Shown here: positions 18,087 to 26,879 of the stretch, one piece after another
How the letters are laid out: the number at the start of each line of letters is the position of its first letter
Position numbering within the stretch: the first letter of the stretch is position 1
NCBI RefSeq assembly: GCF_008691045.1
Contig: NZ_VMSO01000002.1
Span: forward strand, 1 to 64,000
Direction of reading: 5' to 3'
DNA from: Mediterraneibacter catenae
GTDB lineage: Bacteria > Bacillota > Clostridia > Lachnospirales > Lachnospiraceae
Length of the DNA: 64,000 nucleotides
Position numbers and translations under genes: made by a program
Notes under the pieces: generated by a model
What the model saw: only the letters and a program-made list of their open reading frames with translations
The model's database searches: none
Told to the model about the DNA's origin: nothing

Positions 18087-19121
18087 TCAGTTATCTGCGT
18101 TCTCTAATGGAAAAGTGACACTCCAATTTCCCTCTATGGGCCCGGATGAAGTAATGAATTCCCCGTACAGATCATATTCGTCAAGTGTTTCAGCAGGGAT
18201 TTCAGTGAAGATATAATCTTCATAGCTGTTTTCTCCTGCATCGTCAAAAAAAGCAACAGAACCATCGGCGCTGACCGTCTCGCCTGTTTTTTTGTATGTC
18301 AGAGCGATTGTTCCGTGGTTATCCGTCTTTAAAATATCTTTATAGCAAACCTGAACATGGAGATATCCGTCGACATAACCGATAGCTGTCAGAGTCACTT
18401 CATCGACAGGCGAACAGATACTGTCGGATGGCTTCAGAACCGTAAGCAAATCCTGCCCGGGATTGTCTTCGTACTCCTCGATAAATTCTGATCCGCCGAC
18501 ACCTCGCGGATAAACTTTTTGTGTCGTGCTGTTAAGTTGGATATCAGACAGAGTTACATCATTGATGATCCCCTTATAAGTTTTCTTATTGCTTAAAATT
18601 TTCCGAAGAGAGAATGTCAGTTTATCGCCGGTGATATCCTGCTCATCCCACTGCTCGATCGTGATAAGGAACTCTGCAGTATGAGTGTCAGGATCATAGC
18701 CGGACAGGATGCAGTGGGCGGAACAGTCGAAAGGAGTATTGATCTGATAACTGTCAAAAAGGTCAATTGTTTCATCAAATTTTGTTCCCTCCAGATCCTG
18801 TACTGAAATATAGATTTCAGCAATATTATCATGTATATATGCTGCCGACACTTCCATTCGGATACCATTGTCTTCGCAGGATAACTGCACCGGTTTGAAG
18901 AATTGCGCCGTGGCGGGTGAAACAGTGTACAGCATATTATAAAATGCAGGCATTGAAGCAGCCATTACAGGAACGGTCAGGATGAATACGAGACAAAGAC
19001 AGGCCGCTATGGCACACCATTTTTTTAACCCCGTTCTTTTTGTCCGGGGCTGTATATCTGCCGCATGAATATATTGCGGACTGATCAGGTCCATTTTATT
19101 CAGTAATTCACTTCCTCTCAT
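18087..19121 (-). CDS. DUF4179 membrane protein, probable anti-sigma factor
   Basis: A 344-residue protein with a short cytoplasmic N-terminus (MRGSELLNKMDLISPQYI), one membrane segment at about residues 34-55 (KKWCAIAACLCLVFILTVPVMAA) and a large extracellular beta-rich domain of the DUF4179 type. Such proteins are encoded next to ECF sigma factors in clostridia. They are thought to hold the sigma factor at the membrane until an outside signal arrives. It starts with ATGA overlapping the sigma gene's stop by four bases, with GGAGG in the sigma gene's coding end. The signal sensed is unknown. Confidence 0.82.
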   Translation of the reverse strand: MRGSELLNKMDLISPQYIHAADIQPRTKRTGLKKWCAIAACLCLVFILTVPVMAASMPAFYNMLYTVSPATAQFFKPVQLSCEDNGIRMEVSAAYIHDNIAEIYISVQDLEGTKFDETIDLFDSYQINTPFDCSAHCILSGYDPDTHTAEFLITIEQWDEQDITGDKLTFSLRKILSNKKTYKGIINDVTLSDIQLNSTTQKVYPRGVGGSEFIEEYEDNPGQDLLTVLKPSDSICSPVDEVTLTAIGYVDGYLHVQVCYKDILKTDNHGTIALTYKKTGETVSADGSVAFFDDAGENSYEDYIFTEIPAETLDEYDLYGEFITSSGPIEGNWSVTFPLENADN

Positions 19122-19678
19122 AGAATATAACCCTCCTTTTCAAGATAGTCACGAAGCCGGTTACGACTTCGAAACAGCATGGTTTTTACTTTGCTCTCAG
19201 AAAGAGAAAAACGTCGTGCAATGTCTGAAATAGAATCCAGATACCAGTAGCGACGTATAAAAACACTTCTTTTTTCTTCGCTGAGTGTGCCGAGAAATTC
19301 GTTGATTGCCTGCCCTAAAACGATATCATCTATCCGGCATTCCATATCATCCGGAGCGGGAATACATTGTTCCATCTCTGCACTGAGTTCAGATATATAT
19401 GCACGTCGTTTCAGTCTGCCGCGTTTACGGCAGCAGTCCAGAGAAATGTGACGGGTAATCCGTGCAAGAAAGGCATACAGATAATTTCTCGGTTCATGCG
19501 GCGGAATTGAGTTCCACGCTTCCAGATAGGTGTCGTTTTCACATTCTTCTGCTGTCTGATGATCTTTTATAATACCATAAGCCAGAGCTCGCAAACAGTT
19601 CCCGTATTTTTCTGAAGTATGTTTAACGGCTGTTTCATCCCGGCAAAAATACAGTTCGATGATTTTATTGTCATCCAA
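19118..19678 (-). CDS. ECF-type RNA polymerase sigma factor
   Basis: A 186-residue sigma-70 family protein. Region 2 is at about residues 15-95 (ALAYGIIKDHQTAEECENDTYLEAWN, YLYAFLARITRHISLDCCRKRGR). Region 4 is at about 130-180 (LSEEKRSVFIRRYWYLDSISDIARRFSLSESKVK, then FRSRNRLRDYL). It begins at a TTG codon (19676-19678), with AGGAGG 7 bases before it; the nearest ATG is out of frame. It is co-transcribed with the downstream DUF4179 gene, the usual sigma/anti-sigma pairing. It likely controls a cell-surface stress response and its own operon. Confidence 0.87.
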   Translation of the reverse strand: MDDNKIIELYFCRDETAVKHTSEKYGNCLRALAYGIIKDHQTAEECENDTYLEAWNSIPPHEPRNYLYAFLARITRHISLDCCRKRGRLKRRAYISELSAEMEQCIPAPDDMECRIDDIVLGQAINEFLGTLSEEKRSVFIRRYWYLDSISDIARRFSLSESKVKTMLFRSRNRLRDYLEKEGYIL

Positions 19679-19735
19679 AGTCTCCCCTCCTCTTTAGTTA
19701 AAAGGCCTTCACTATAATAAGCGCTGTTCAGAATA

Positions 19736-19746
19736 TGAAGGTTACA
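19736..19746 (-). promoter_or_regulatory. Possible ECF -35 element upstream of the sigma gene
   Basis: The minus strand reads TGTAACCTTCA about 60 bases before the TTG start. It contains the AAC core typical of ECF-dependent -35 boxes and could allow autoregulation. I could not fix a convincing -10 partner. Confidence 0.3.
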
Positions 19747-19838
19747 TTTTTTAGAAGATTATAATAATATTTTACATTATGTGTTCTCAATGACAAGCTA
19801 TCATAAAAAATAACAATAAGATGTTAAGCCTCATGATG

Positions 19839-19891
19839 ATTCATTACTAAAAGATTGAAAATACAATCAAATTCATTACTAATATATTGAA
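19839..19891 (+). repeat. Two direct repeats ATTCATTACTAAnnnATTGAA
   Basis: Copies at 19839-19859 and 19871-19891 share 12 leading and 6 trailing bases, with a 32-base period. The second copy overlaps the -35 box of the antitoxin promoter. The ATTCATT core also occurs in the palindrome at 19933-19949, so these are probably binding sites for the encoded antitoxin. Confidence 0.6.
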
Positions 19892-19915
19892 TAGGCAATT
19901 AAAATGTCTTATAAT
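19887..19915 (+). promoter_or_regulatory. Promoter of the RelB/DinJ gene
   Basis: TTGAAT (19887-19892) and a consensus TATAAT (19910-19915) are separated by exactly 17 bases. The start point would fall near 19922, just before the palindrome. Confidence 0.7.
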
Positions 19916-19932
19916 AACGACTAAGAAATAAA

Positions 19933-19949
19933 TGAATGAAGTTCATTCA
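19933..19949. promoter_or_regulatory. Palindromic operator before the antitoxin gene
   Basis: TGAATGAAGTTCATTCA is a perfect 8-bp inverted repeat around a single G, located between the promoter and the ribosome site. This fits autorepression by a ribbon-helix-helix antitoxin. Confidence 0.6.
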
Positions 19950-19965
19950 ATATGGAGGGATTAAT

Positions 19966-20244
19966 ATGTCTAGTACAATACAGGTAAGAGTGGACGATGA
20001 GTTAAAAGCAAAATCAGACAGTTTGTTTAAAGATCTTGGAACAGACACAACAACGGCAATTCGCATTTTTCTCACGCAGGCAGTAGCGTATAATGGATTT
20101 CCCTTCGAAATAAGGAGAAATTCAACTGTAAATAGTCCATATACTCCTATGTCAGAAGAAAGTATGCTGAAAAAGCTTGATGAATCAAAGAAACATGCTG
20201 ATCAGGGACAATGTAGACGAGCAGACGAGGTTGTAGCGGAATAG
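19966..20244 (+). CDS. Orphan RelB/DinJ-family antitoxin
   Basis: A 92-residue protein. Residues 1-50 are a ribbon-helix-helix DNA-binding domain (TIQVRVDDELKAKSDSLFKDLGTDTTTAIRIFLTQAVAYNGFPFE) typical of RelB/DinJ antitoxins. The tail (SMLKKLDESKKHADQGQ, then DEVVAE) would normally continue into a toxin-binding segment but stops shortly after DEVVAE. I use the ATG at 19966 behind GGAGGG rather than an ATG 30 bases upstream that would span the operator. No toxin gene follows: the next 270 bases hold only short broken frames. It may survive as a stand-alone regulator or be the remnant of a toxin-antitoxin pair. Confidence 0.85.
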   Translation: MSSTIQVRVDDELKAKSDSLFKDLGTDTTTAIRIFLTQAVAYNGFPFEIRRNSTVNSPYTPMSEESMLKKLDESKKHADQGQCRRADEVVAE

Positions 20245-20381
20245 CATTTTTCATGAGTTGCAGGATTATGAGAATAGAATAAATTAATACTTCCAGTATA
20301 TTATATATCATATCGGAGAAAATAATTTTGATAATCGGTTTAATCTCTGATAAATGATAATCAATCTCAACAAAGTCCTTG

Positions 20382-20408
20382 CTTAAATCTTTTTATTCTG
20401 TTAATATA
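20382..20408 (+). promoter_or_regulatory. Weak candidate promoter of eno
   Basis: Near 20382-20408 a TTGCTT box and a TAATAT box are about 17 bases apart. Transcription would begin inside or just before the palindrome at 20408-20437. The -35 match is poor. Confidence 0.35.
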
Positions 20409-20437
20409 CATATAGTTAGTAAAGCCTAACTATATGT
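20408..20437. promoter_or_regulatory. 12-bp perfect inverted repeat upstream of eno
   Basis: ACATATAGTTAG (20408-20419) and CTAACTATATGT (20426-20437) form a perfect dyad around TAAAGC. No U-tract follows. It is either an operator next to the eno promoter or a 5'-end hairpin that stabilises the mRNA. Confidence 0.55.
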
Positions 20438-20455
20438 GAATGAATCATGGAAACT

Positions 20456-21813
<1,358 letters not shown>

Positions 21814-21842
21814 GAAGACTATAAAAAAGTAAACTGTACGGG

Positions 21843-21888
21843 AACACGGGGCGAAAGATTTGGAAACGGATTTTTCGCCCCGTGTTTT
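21843..21888 (+). terminator. Rho-independent terminator after eno
   Basis: AACACGGGGCGAAA (21843-21856) pairs perfectly with TTTCGCCCCGTGTT (21873-21886) and ends in TTTT. The 14-bp stem is GC-rich at its centre. Confidence 0.8.
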
Positions 21889-21963
21889 GCGCGGTAATCG
21901 CGGCAGCCGGCCGCCAAATTACAGCAGATAAATTTGTTCCATAAAAGTTGATTAAAATTGTAC

Positions 21964-21992
21964 TTGTAACAGTTGTTAATTGGGCGTATAAT
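21964..21992 (+). promoter_or_regulatory. Promoter of the MATE exporter gene
   Basis: TTGTAA (21964-21969) and TATAAT (21987-21992) are separated by 17 bases, 43 bases before the ATG. Confidence 0.7.
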
Positions 21993-22034
21993 TACCCACG
22001 GTCTATAAAGAAGAAAAGACACAGGGGGACAGTT

Positions 22035-23399
22035 ATGGACAATAAAATACATGATATGACGACAGGCAGCCCGGTCAGACTGATCATACGGTTTATGATC
22101 CCGATGTTTCTGGGCAATGTCTTTCAGCAGTTTTATAATATAGCGGATTCTATTGTAGCAGGGCAGTTCATCGGCGTTACCGCTCTGGCGGCGATCGGCA
22201 GTACAGGATCGCTGATGTTTTTTGTTACCGGATGGCTGAACGGACTGAGCAGCGGCTTCGCTATTCTCGTATCCCAGTGGTTTGGGGCAAAGCAGTATGA
22301 CAGGATGCGCCACTATGTGGCAATGTCAGTTTATCTGGCTGCGGCGTTTGCAATCCTTATGACAGCCGGCCTGCTGATCGCGAACGAGCCGATTCTCAGA
22401 CTTATGAACTATTCGGATGATATTATGCCGGATGTGAAGCTGTATATGGGAATCATTTACGCCGGACTTATTGTTACCGCGGCATATAATTCTCTGGCTG
22501 CATTCCTAAGGGCGCTGGGCGATTCCAAGTCGCCGCTGTATTTTCTGATTATTTCGGCGGCAATCAATGTTGTGCTGGACATTGCATTTATTGTCGTGTT
22601 TGGAATGGGAGTGGAAGGATGTGCATATGCGACTGTGATCGCGCAGGGAATCTCAGCCCTGCTCTGTTTTGTTTACATACTGAAGCGTTTCCCGATCCTG
22701 CATCTGAAAAGGGAAGATTTTAGAGTCAGTTTTGAAAGTTTTGGAAGGCTCCTGGCGCTTGGTATTCCGATGGGGCTGCAGTTCTCTATCACAGCGATCG
22801 GCACCATTATCGTACAGGGAGCGGTGAATATATATGGCGAGATTTACATGGCAGGTTTCTCTGCGGCGGGAAAGCTGCAGAATCTGATCGCAACAGTATT
22901 TACAGCGTTTGGCGCCACGATCGCTACATATGTGGGGCAGAACCGGGGCGCGGGAAAGATGGACCGGGTAAAACAGGGAGTACGCTGCACGCAGATCATG
23001 ATCCTCATGTGGAGTGTTGTCCTTATGGTGCTCATGTACTTTGGGGGCAGATATATGACATGGCTGTTTATCAGTCCGTCAGAGACGGAAGTGGTAAATG
23101 CTGCCGTGACATATTTCCATACGGTATTCTGGTGTTATCCTTTCCTTGGCAGTATATTCCTCTACAGAAACACTCTTCAGGGAATGGGATACGGTCTTGT
23201 GCCGATGCTGGGAGGTATCTTCGAGCTTGTGGCAAGAAGTGCCATTGTCATGATCGTGGCCGGGCACACAAGTTTTGCTGGTGTATGTTTTTCGGATCCG
23301 GCGGCATGGATCGCGGCACTGATCCCGCTTGTGCCATATTATTTCTATAAGATGCACAAGTTGGGCAACAGTTCAGCCATCGCGGACAGTCGGAATTGA
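22035..23399 (+). CDS. MATE-family multidrug/cation exporter
   Basis: A 454-residue, 12-helix membrane transporter of the multi-antimicrobial extrusion family. The N-terminal half has PVRLIIRFMIPMFLGNVFQQFYNIADSIVAGQFIG and AAIGSTGSLMFFVTGWLNGLSSGFAILVSQWFGA, and the second half repeats the pattern (GIPMGLQFSITAIGTIIVQGAVN). MATE proteins expel drugs or metabolites in exchange for Na+ or H+. I start at 22035 behind GGGGGAC; a further upstream in-frame ATG would include the promoter. Its stop lies one base from the stop of the convergent MerR-RDD gene. That closeness suggests, but does not prove, a functional link. Confidence 0.9.
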   Translation: MDNKIHDMTTGSPVRLIIRFMIPMFLGNVFQQFYNIADSIVAGQFIGVTALAAIGSTGSLMFFVTGWLNGLSSGFAILVSQWFGAKQYDRMRHYVAMSVYLAAAFAILMTAGLLIANEPILRLMNYSDDIMPDVKLYMGIIYAGLIVTAAYNSLAAFLRALGDSKSPLYFLIISAAINVVLDIAFIVVFGMGVEGCAYATVIAQGISALLCFVYILKRFPILHLKREDFRVSFESFGRLLALGIPMGLQFSITAIGTIIVQGAVNIYGEIYMAGFSAAGKLQNLIATVFTAFGATIATYVGQNRGAGKMDRVKQGVRCTQIMILMWSVVLMVLMYFGGRYMTWLFISPSETEVVNAAVTYFHTVFWCYPFLGSIFLYRNTLQGMGYGLVPMLGGIFELVARSAIVMIVAGHTSFAGVCFSDPAAWIAALIPLVPYYFYKMHKLGNSSAIADSRN

Positions 23400-23400
23400 T

Positions 23401-24918
23401 TTATGCCTTTGTAACAGAAAAATTGATAGAAAATGACGGTTCGCTTCCATATGCCGGGACAAGCACACGGCTCTGGCTCCATGTATCCGGGCGAAGCTCA
23501 TACCCGTCATATTCGACTGTACAGCTGATAGTTACTCCGGCTTCGGATATCTTGAAGCTGGAGAAGCTGTCTCCGCTTGCCTTGATCTGCGCATAGATAA
23601 AGGTGGGGGCGGCAGGCAGCAGCCGGTAGTCGTCCTGTGCACACAGAAAAGCAAGGGCGGAGACTGCCATCAGATCGCCATAGGATGCAATCGTTATATC
23701 CTCATTTTCACAGGATGCAGAAAAATTCAGACCGGTCATCACACCGTCTTCCACCGTATAATCAAGCTGAGGAAGTTCTGCATAGTTCTCTGCAGTTCCA
23801 GTAATATAAGGCGTACCCGGGATCTTTTCCCACGCTCCGTCCTTGTTCAGGATCAGACGGGAATCATCGATCGTGACAATCCCGTAAACGGTTATATTAC
23901 CGGGAAGGTTCAGCTGCCGGTCGATACTGAAATATCTCTCCATATCATTAAAATTTTCCGCGTACTGCTCAACAGTCAGATCGCCTCTGTTCTGCGGCAG
24001 AGCGCCTGCCTGCCATACAAGAATGAGGGATAGTGTGTTGATCAGGGTCAGGCTGACAAGTGAAACAGATACTTTCAGCGGAATATATCTGTCGTTCAGC
24101 CAGAGAAGCGTTTCCTGTTCCCAGTCAAGTATTTCCCCGTCTTTACATGCTCTGTAAGACTTATATGTCCGTATAATCCAGTATACGGGAAGATTGAACC
24201 CGCAGCCTTTTTTCAGTACAGTCCACGTCCGGTGAAGTGCTTCGCCGTGTGTCAGCCTTGCTCCGGTTTCTGCAGTCACACGCAGACCAAACAGGAACTT
24301 GCCCGGCGTCGTTCCGAACCGGGACAGTATAAATGGTTCTGCCAGGAGAAATAGGCAGTTATATGCGATAATATCTGCAACAAGACCGGCGAATCCCGTT
24401 TCCATAATATTGATGTGAAGGACGAGGGACAGAAACATATTCCACAGGATCATATACATGGCTGCATCTATACTCCGTGCAAAATATCTTACCCAGGGCG
24501 AAGTTACTTTCGGTATTGCATCTTCCTTCAATTCTGCAGGCAATTCCGAAGCTGAAGTGTCAAGAAGATCAAGATAGTACTGTGCATCAAAGCTGCTGTA
24601 AACAGCCCGATCTTTACAGAGCTGTTCGCAGACTTTTACAAAATGTGCGAGGGCCTGCTGTTCCTTCTTTAGAGCCGTAAGGTGGCGAATCAGCAATCCG
24701 GCGAGCTCCTGTTCATTACGGCTTAAGGATTTGATATCTTCCAGACTGAGATGGAGGGTACGAAGAAGCCGGATACGTTTTAAAATACTCAGATCTTCTT
24801 CGGAATAATTCCTGTATCCGTTTGAATTTCTCTCGGGCGTGATAAGTCCCTCTTTTTCATAAAATCTGATATTGGCTCTCGTCATGCCGGAGAGCTCTTC
24901 GATTTCCCTGATTGTCAT
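23401..24918 (-). CDS. MerR regulator fused to an RDD membrane domain
   Basis: A 505-residue fusion. Residues 1-70 are a MerR winged helix (MTIREIEELSGMTRANIRFYEKEGLITPERNSNGYRNYSEEDLSILKRI), and ~75-115 the dimerising helix. Residues ~140-300 form an RDD-like membrane domain with several hydrophobic segments (SIDAAMYMILWNMFLSLVLHI, FGTTPGKFLFGLRV). The last ~190 residues are polar beta-rich sequence without further Cys or metal motifs, likely outside the membrane. The layout implies a membrane-held transcription factor that couples an envelope signal to DNA binding. AAAGGGG precedes the ATG. Its own promoter has the 19-base spacer typical of MerR control. Its target may include the convergent MATE gene or itself. 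Confidence 0.85.
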   Translation of the reverse strand: MTIREIEELSGMTRANIRFYEKEGLITPERNSNGYRNYSEEDLSILKRIRLLRTLHLSLEDIKSLSRNEQELAGLLIRHLTALKKEQQALAHFVKVCEQLCKDRAVYSSFDAQYYLDLLDTSASELPAELKEDAIPKVTSPWVRYFARSIDAAMYMILWNMFLSLVLHINIMETGFAGLVADIIAYNCLFLLAEPFILSRFGTTPGKFLFGLRVTAETGARLTHGEALHRTWTVLKKGCGFNLPVYWIIRTYKSYRACKDGEILDWEQETLLWLNDRYIPLKVSVSLVSLTLINTLSLILVWQAGALPQNRGDLTVEQYAENFNDMERYFSIDRQLNLPGNITVYGIVTIDDSRLILNKDGAWEKIPGTPYITGTAENYAELPQLDYTVEDGVMTGLNFSASCENEDITIASYGDLMAVSALAFLCAQDDYRLLPAAPTFIYAQIKASGDSFSSFKISEAGVTISCTVEYDGYELRPDTWSQSRVLVPAYGSEPSFSINFSVTKA

Positions 24919-24981
24919 GGGTGATATTCCCCTTTCACTGCGCCGGATAAGCCTGTCTTTGTCCGGCTATTGTTTGTATAG

Positions 24982-25012
24982 AGTATACGGCGTGAAGCGG
25001 GTTTACAGTCAA
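24982..25012 (-). promoter_or_regulatory. MerR-type promoter with 19-base spacer
   Basis: On the minus strand TTGACT (25007-25012) and TATACT (24982-24987) are 19 bases apart. The spacer contains the imperfect dyad GTAAAC/GTATAC. Over-long spacers of 19-20 bases are the hallmark of MerR-activated promoters, so the MerR-RDD gene probably activates itself. Confidence 0.7.
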
Positions 25013-25178
25013 GCGGAGAATTGTTAAATCTATGTATAGATACGACGCAGCTTATAAGGAAATAAACGATGTAATCCTCAGAATGCATGAAAATGACTGT
25101 AGAATACATAGACAGATATGATATAATGATTATAGATTTGTGTCATTCGATGAGCGACATTAAAATAAAGGAGCAGTC

Positions 25179-25562
25179 ATGATCGTTTCAGGGAAGAATT
25201 CACCTAAGGTAAGGGAAATTTATAAAGAACGCAGTGAGAAAGCTATCGAATATGCCCGCCGGCAGATTGAGAAATCACCGGTGGCTCCTTATGTGTCGAA
25301 ATTGTATTTGTATGGGAGCTGTGTAAGAGAGGAACAGACTTATCAGAGCGATGTGGATCTGATGTTGGAATTGAAACCGACATTTGATATCAATAGGTTC
25401 AGGGATGAGATCATCCTTCTGAAAAGCCGCGTGAATCCGGGACAGTTGGATATGCCCGAAGTGGATTTGAAAGTTGTGATAGGCGATGAATGGAAAGATG
25501 AGCATACGCTTTATTTTGAAAATATAAAAAAAGAGGGGAGAGACATATGGCAGGACGAATGA
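25179..25562 (+). CDS. MNT-type minimal nucleotidyltransferase (antitoxin of a HEPN/MNT pair)
   Basis: A 127-residue nucleotidyltransferase-fold protein. The signature is GSCVREEQTYQSDVDL: Gly46-Ser47 and the metal-binding Asp58 and Asp60, with a third acidic position near Asp96 (EVDLKVV). In HEPN/MNT systems this component neutralises the HEPN partner, in studied cases by adding AMP to it. The ATG has AAAGGAG upstream, and a consensus TATAAT (25122-25127) lies 50 bases before. It overlaps the HEPN gene by 16 bases. Confidence 0.85.
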   Translation: MIVSGKNSPKVREIYKERSEKAIEYARRQIEKSPVAPYVSKLYLYGSCVREEQTYQSDVDLMLELKPTFDINRFRDEIILLKSRVNPGQLDMPEVDLKVVIGDEWKDEHTLYFENIKKEGRDIWQDE

Positions 25563-25981
25563 ATACTTATGCAGAATTTGCCGAAAATGACTATAAATTT
25601 TTCAGACAGTCATATGACAGCGGAAATAAAGGATCGGCACTTGCGGCACTGGGACAAAGTATATGTGAGAGATACTTGAAGCATATTATCTCTGAATGTG
25701 CCCATCCGGAAAATGAATCTGAAGCGGTATCCAAGGAAAGCGTTTTACGGACACATAGTCTGAGGAGACTGATGCGTTATATATCAGGAGACATGGGCAT
25801 TGATATTCCGGACGAAACGGAAAGTGCATTGGACCGGATCGATGGATTCTATTTTACAACGCGATATCCGGGGGATGACAGCTTTATTCCTACAGAGAGG
25901 GATATTGACAGGGCGGATAAAGCGGTGCACCTGTGCAGGGATTTCGTGTTCCAGACAATGAGTGAGATTGAACAGAAATAA
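25547..25981 (+). CDS. HEPN-domain protein
   Basis: A 144-residue all-helical protein. It has the HEPN pattern NDYKFFRQSYDSGNKGSALAALGQSICERYLKHII, a THSLRRLMRYI helix and the FYFTTRYPGDDSF motif of the classic HEPN family. I do not see the Rx4-6H RNase motif, so ribonuclease activity is uncertain, and it may be a non-toxic substrate-binding partner. It begins inside the nucleotidyltransferase gene behind GAGGGGAG. The esterase gene follows after about 24 bases in the same direction. Confidence 0.8.
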   Translation: MAGRMNTYAEFAENDYKFFRQSYDSGNKGSALAALGQSICERYLKHIISECAHPENESEAVSKESVLRTHSLRRLMRYISGDMGIDIPDETESALDRIDGFYFTTRYPGDDSFIPTERDIDRADKAVHLCRDFVFQTMSEIEQK

Positions 25982-26005
25982 TACAGAAGATAAGGAGTGA
26001 ACATT

Positions 26006-26875
26006 ATGTCTTTACAATCATTAAGTTTCCGTCTGATGGCCGGTCATTCAGATGCGAAAAGAGACCGCGGGCTTAATGCTGCACCGGACGATATTCTGAG
26101 GATTAATGATATCCCCTACGGTCCGGATGTGAAGTGGAATACTCTGGATGTGTACAGGCTGAGAAATTTAAAAGGGAAGCTGCCGGTCATTGTAAATGTC
26201 CACGGAGGCGGATATGTATACGGAAGTACGAAGCAGTATCAGTTTTACTGCATGGATCTGGCGCGGAGAGGCTTTGCAGTGGTCAGTTTTAATTATCATC
26301 TGGCACCGAAGTTTAAATTTCCCACGCCCATTTTTGATCTGAATCTTGTGATGGAATGGATATGTAAGAAAGCCGGCATTTACGGCTTTGACACAGACAG
26401 AGTGGCACTGGTCGGTGACTCTGCAGGAGCGCAGATTACCAGTCAGTATGCAGTGATCTGCAGCAATCCGGAATATGCGGAAGTGATGGAAGTAACGCCT
26501 CCTGATTTCAGACTGAGAGCAGTCGGTCTTAACTGTGGTATGTATGATCTGAGAAAGCGAGCATCTGAAATCTCGGAGAATAAGCTGATGATCGATTATT
26601 TCACGGAGCATCCGGCTGTATACGGGAAGAAGCTGGATGTGCTCGACTATGTGACAGGGAAGTTCCCGCCGGCTTATCTGCTCTCTGCGAAAGGGGATTT
26701 CCTCATGGATCAGTGCGAGCCGATGGCAAAGCTTCTTATGGAAAGAGGCGTTCCGTGCGAGTATAAGATCTACGGAGATGAGAAGACAGGGCACGTATTC
26801 CATGTGGATATGCGTTCGGATCTGGCCCGAAAGGCAAACGATGACGAGATTGCATTTATAAAAAAATACATGTAA
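26006..26875 (+). CDS. Alpha/beta-hydrolase esterase of the hormone-sensitive lipase type
   Basis: A 289-residue cytoplasmic hydrolase. It has the oxyanion-hole HGGGYVYGS motif, the nucleophile elbow GDSAGA, an acidic catalytic residue in the region of SAKGDFLMDQ, and the catalytic His in TGHVFHVD. The family hydrolyses short acyl esters. I start at the ATG at 26006, with AAGGAG 8 bases before it, rather than at a GTG inside that site. It follows the HEPN/MNT pair and converges on the next AraC gene with a four-base gap. Substrate unknown. Confidence 0.88.
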   Translation: MSLQSLSFRLMAGHSDAKRDRGLNAAPDDILRINDIPYGPDVKWNTLDVYRLRNLKGKLPVIVNVHGGGYVYGSTKQYQFYCMDLARRGFAVVSFNYHLAPKFKFPTPIFDLNLVMEWICKKAGIYGFDTDRVALVGDSAGAQITSQYAVICSNPEYAEVMEVTPPDFRLRAVGLNCGMYDLRKRASEISENKLMIDYFTEHPAVYGKKLDVLDYVTGKFPPAYLLSAKGDFLMDQCEPMAKLLMERGVPCEYKIYGDEKTGHVFHVDMRSDLARKANDDEIAFIKKYM

Positions 26876-26879
26876 AAGT

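Noticed and set aside
20245-20320. Toxin gene partner of the RelB/DinJ antitoxin
   Set aside because: The readable frame is broken by stops within 36 codons and shows no RelE/YafQ motif.
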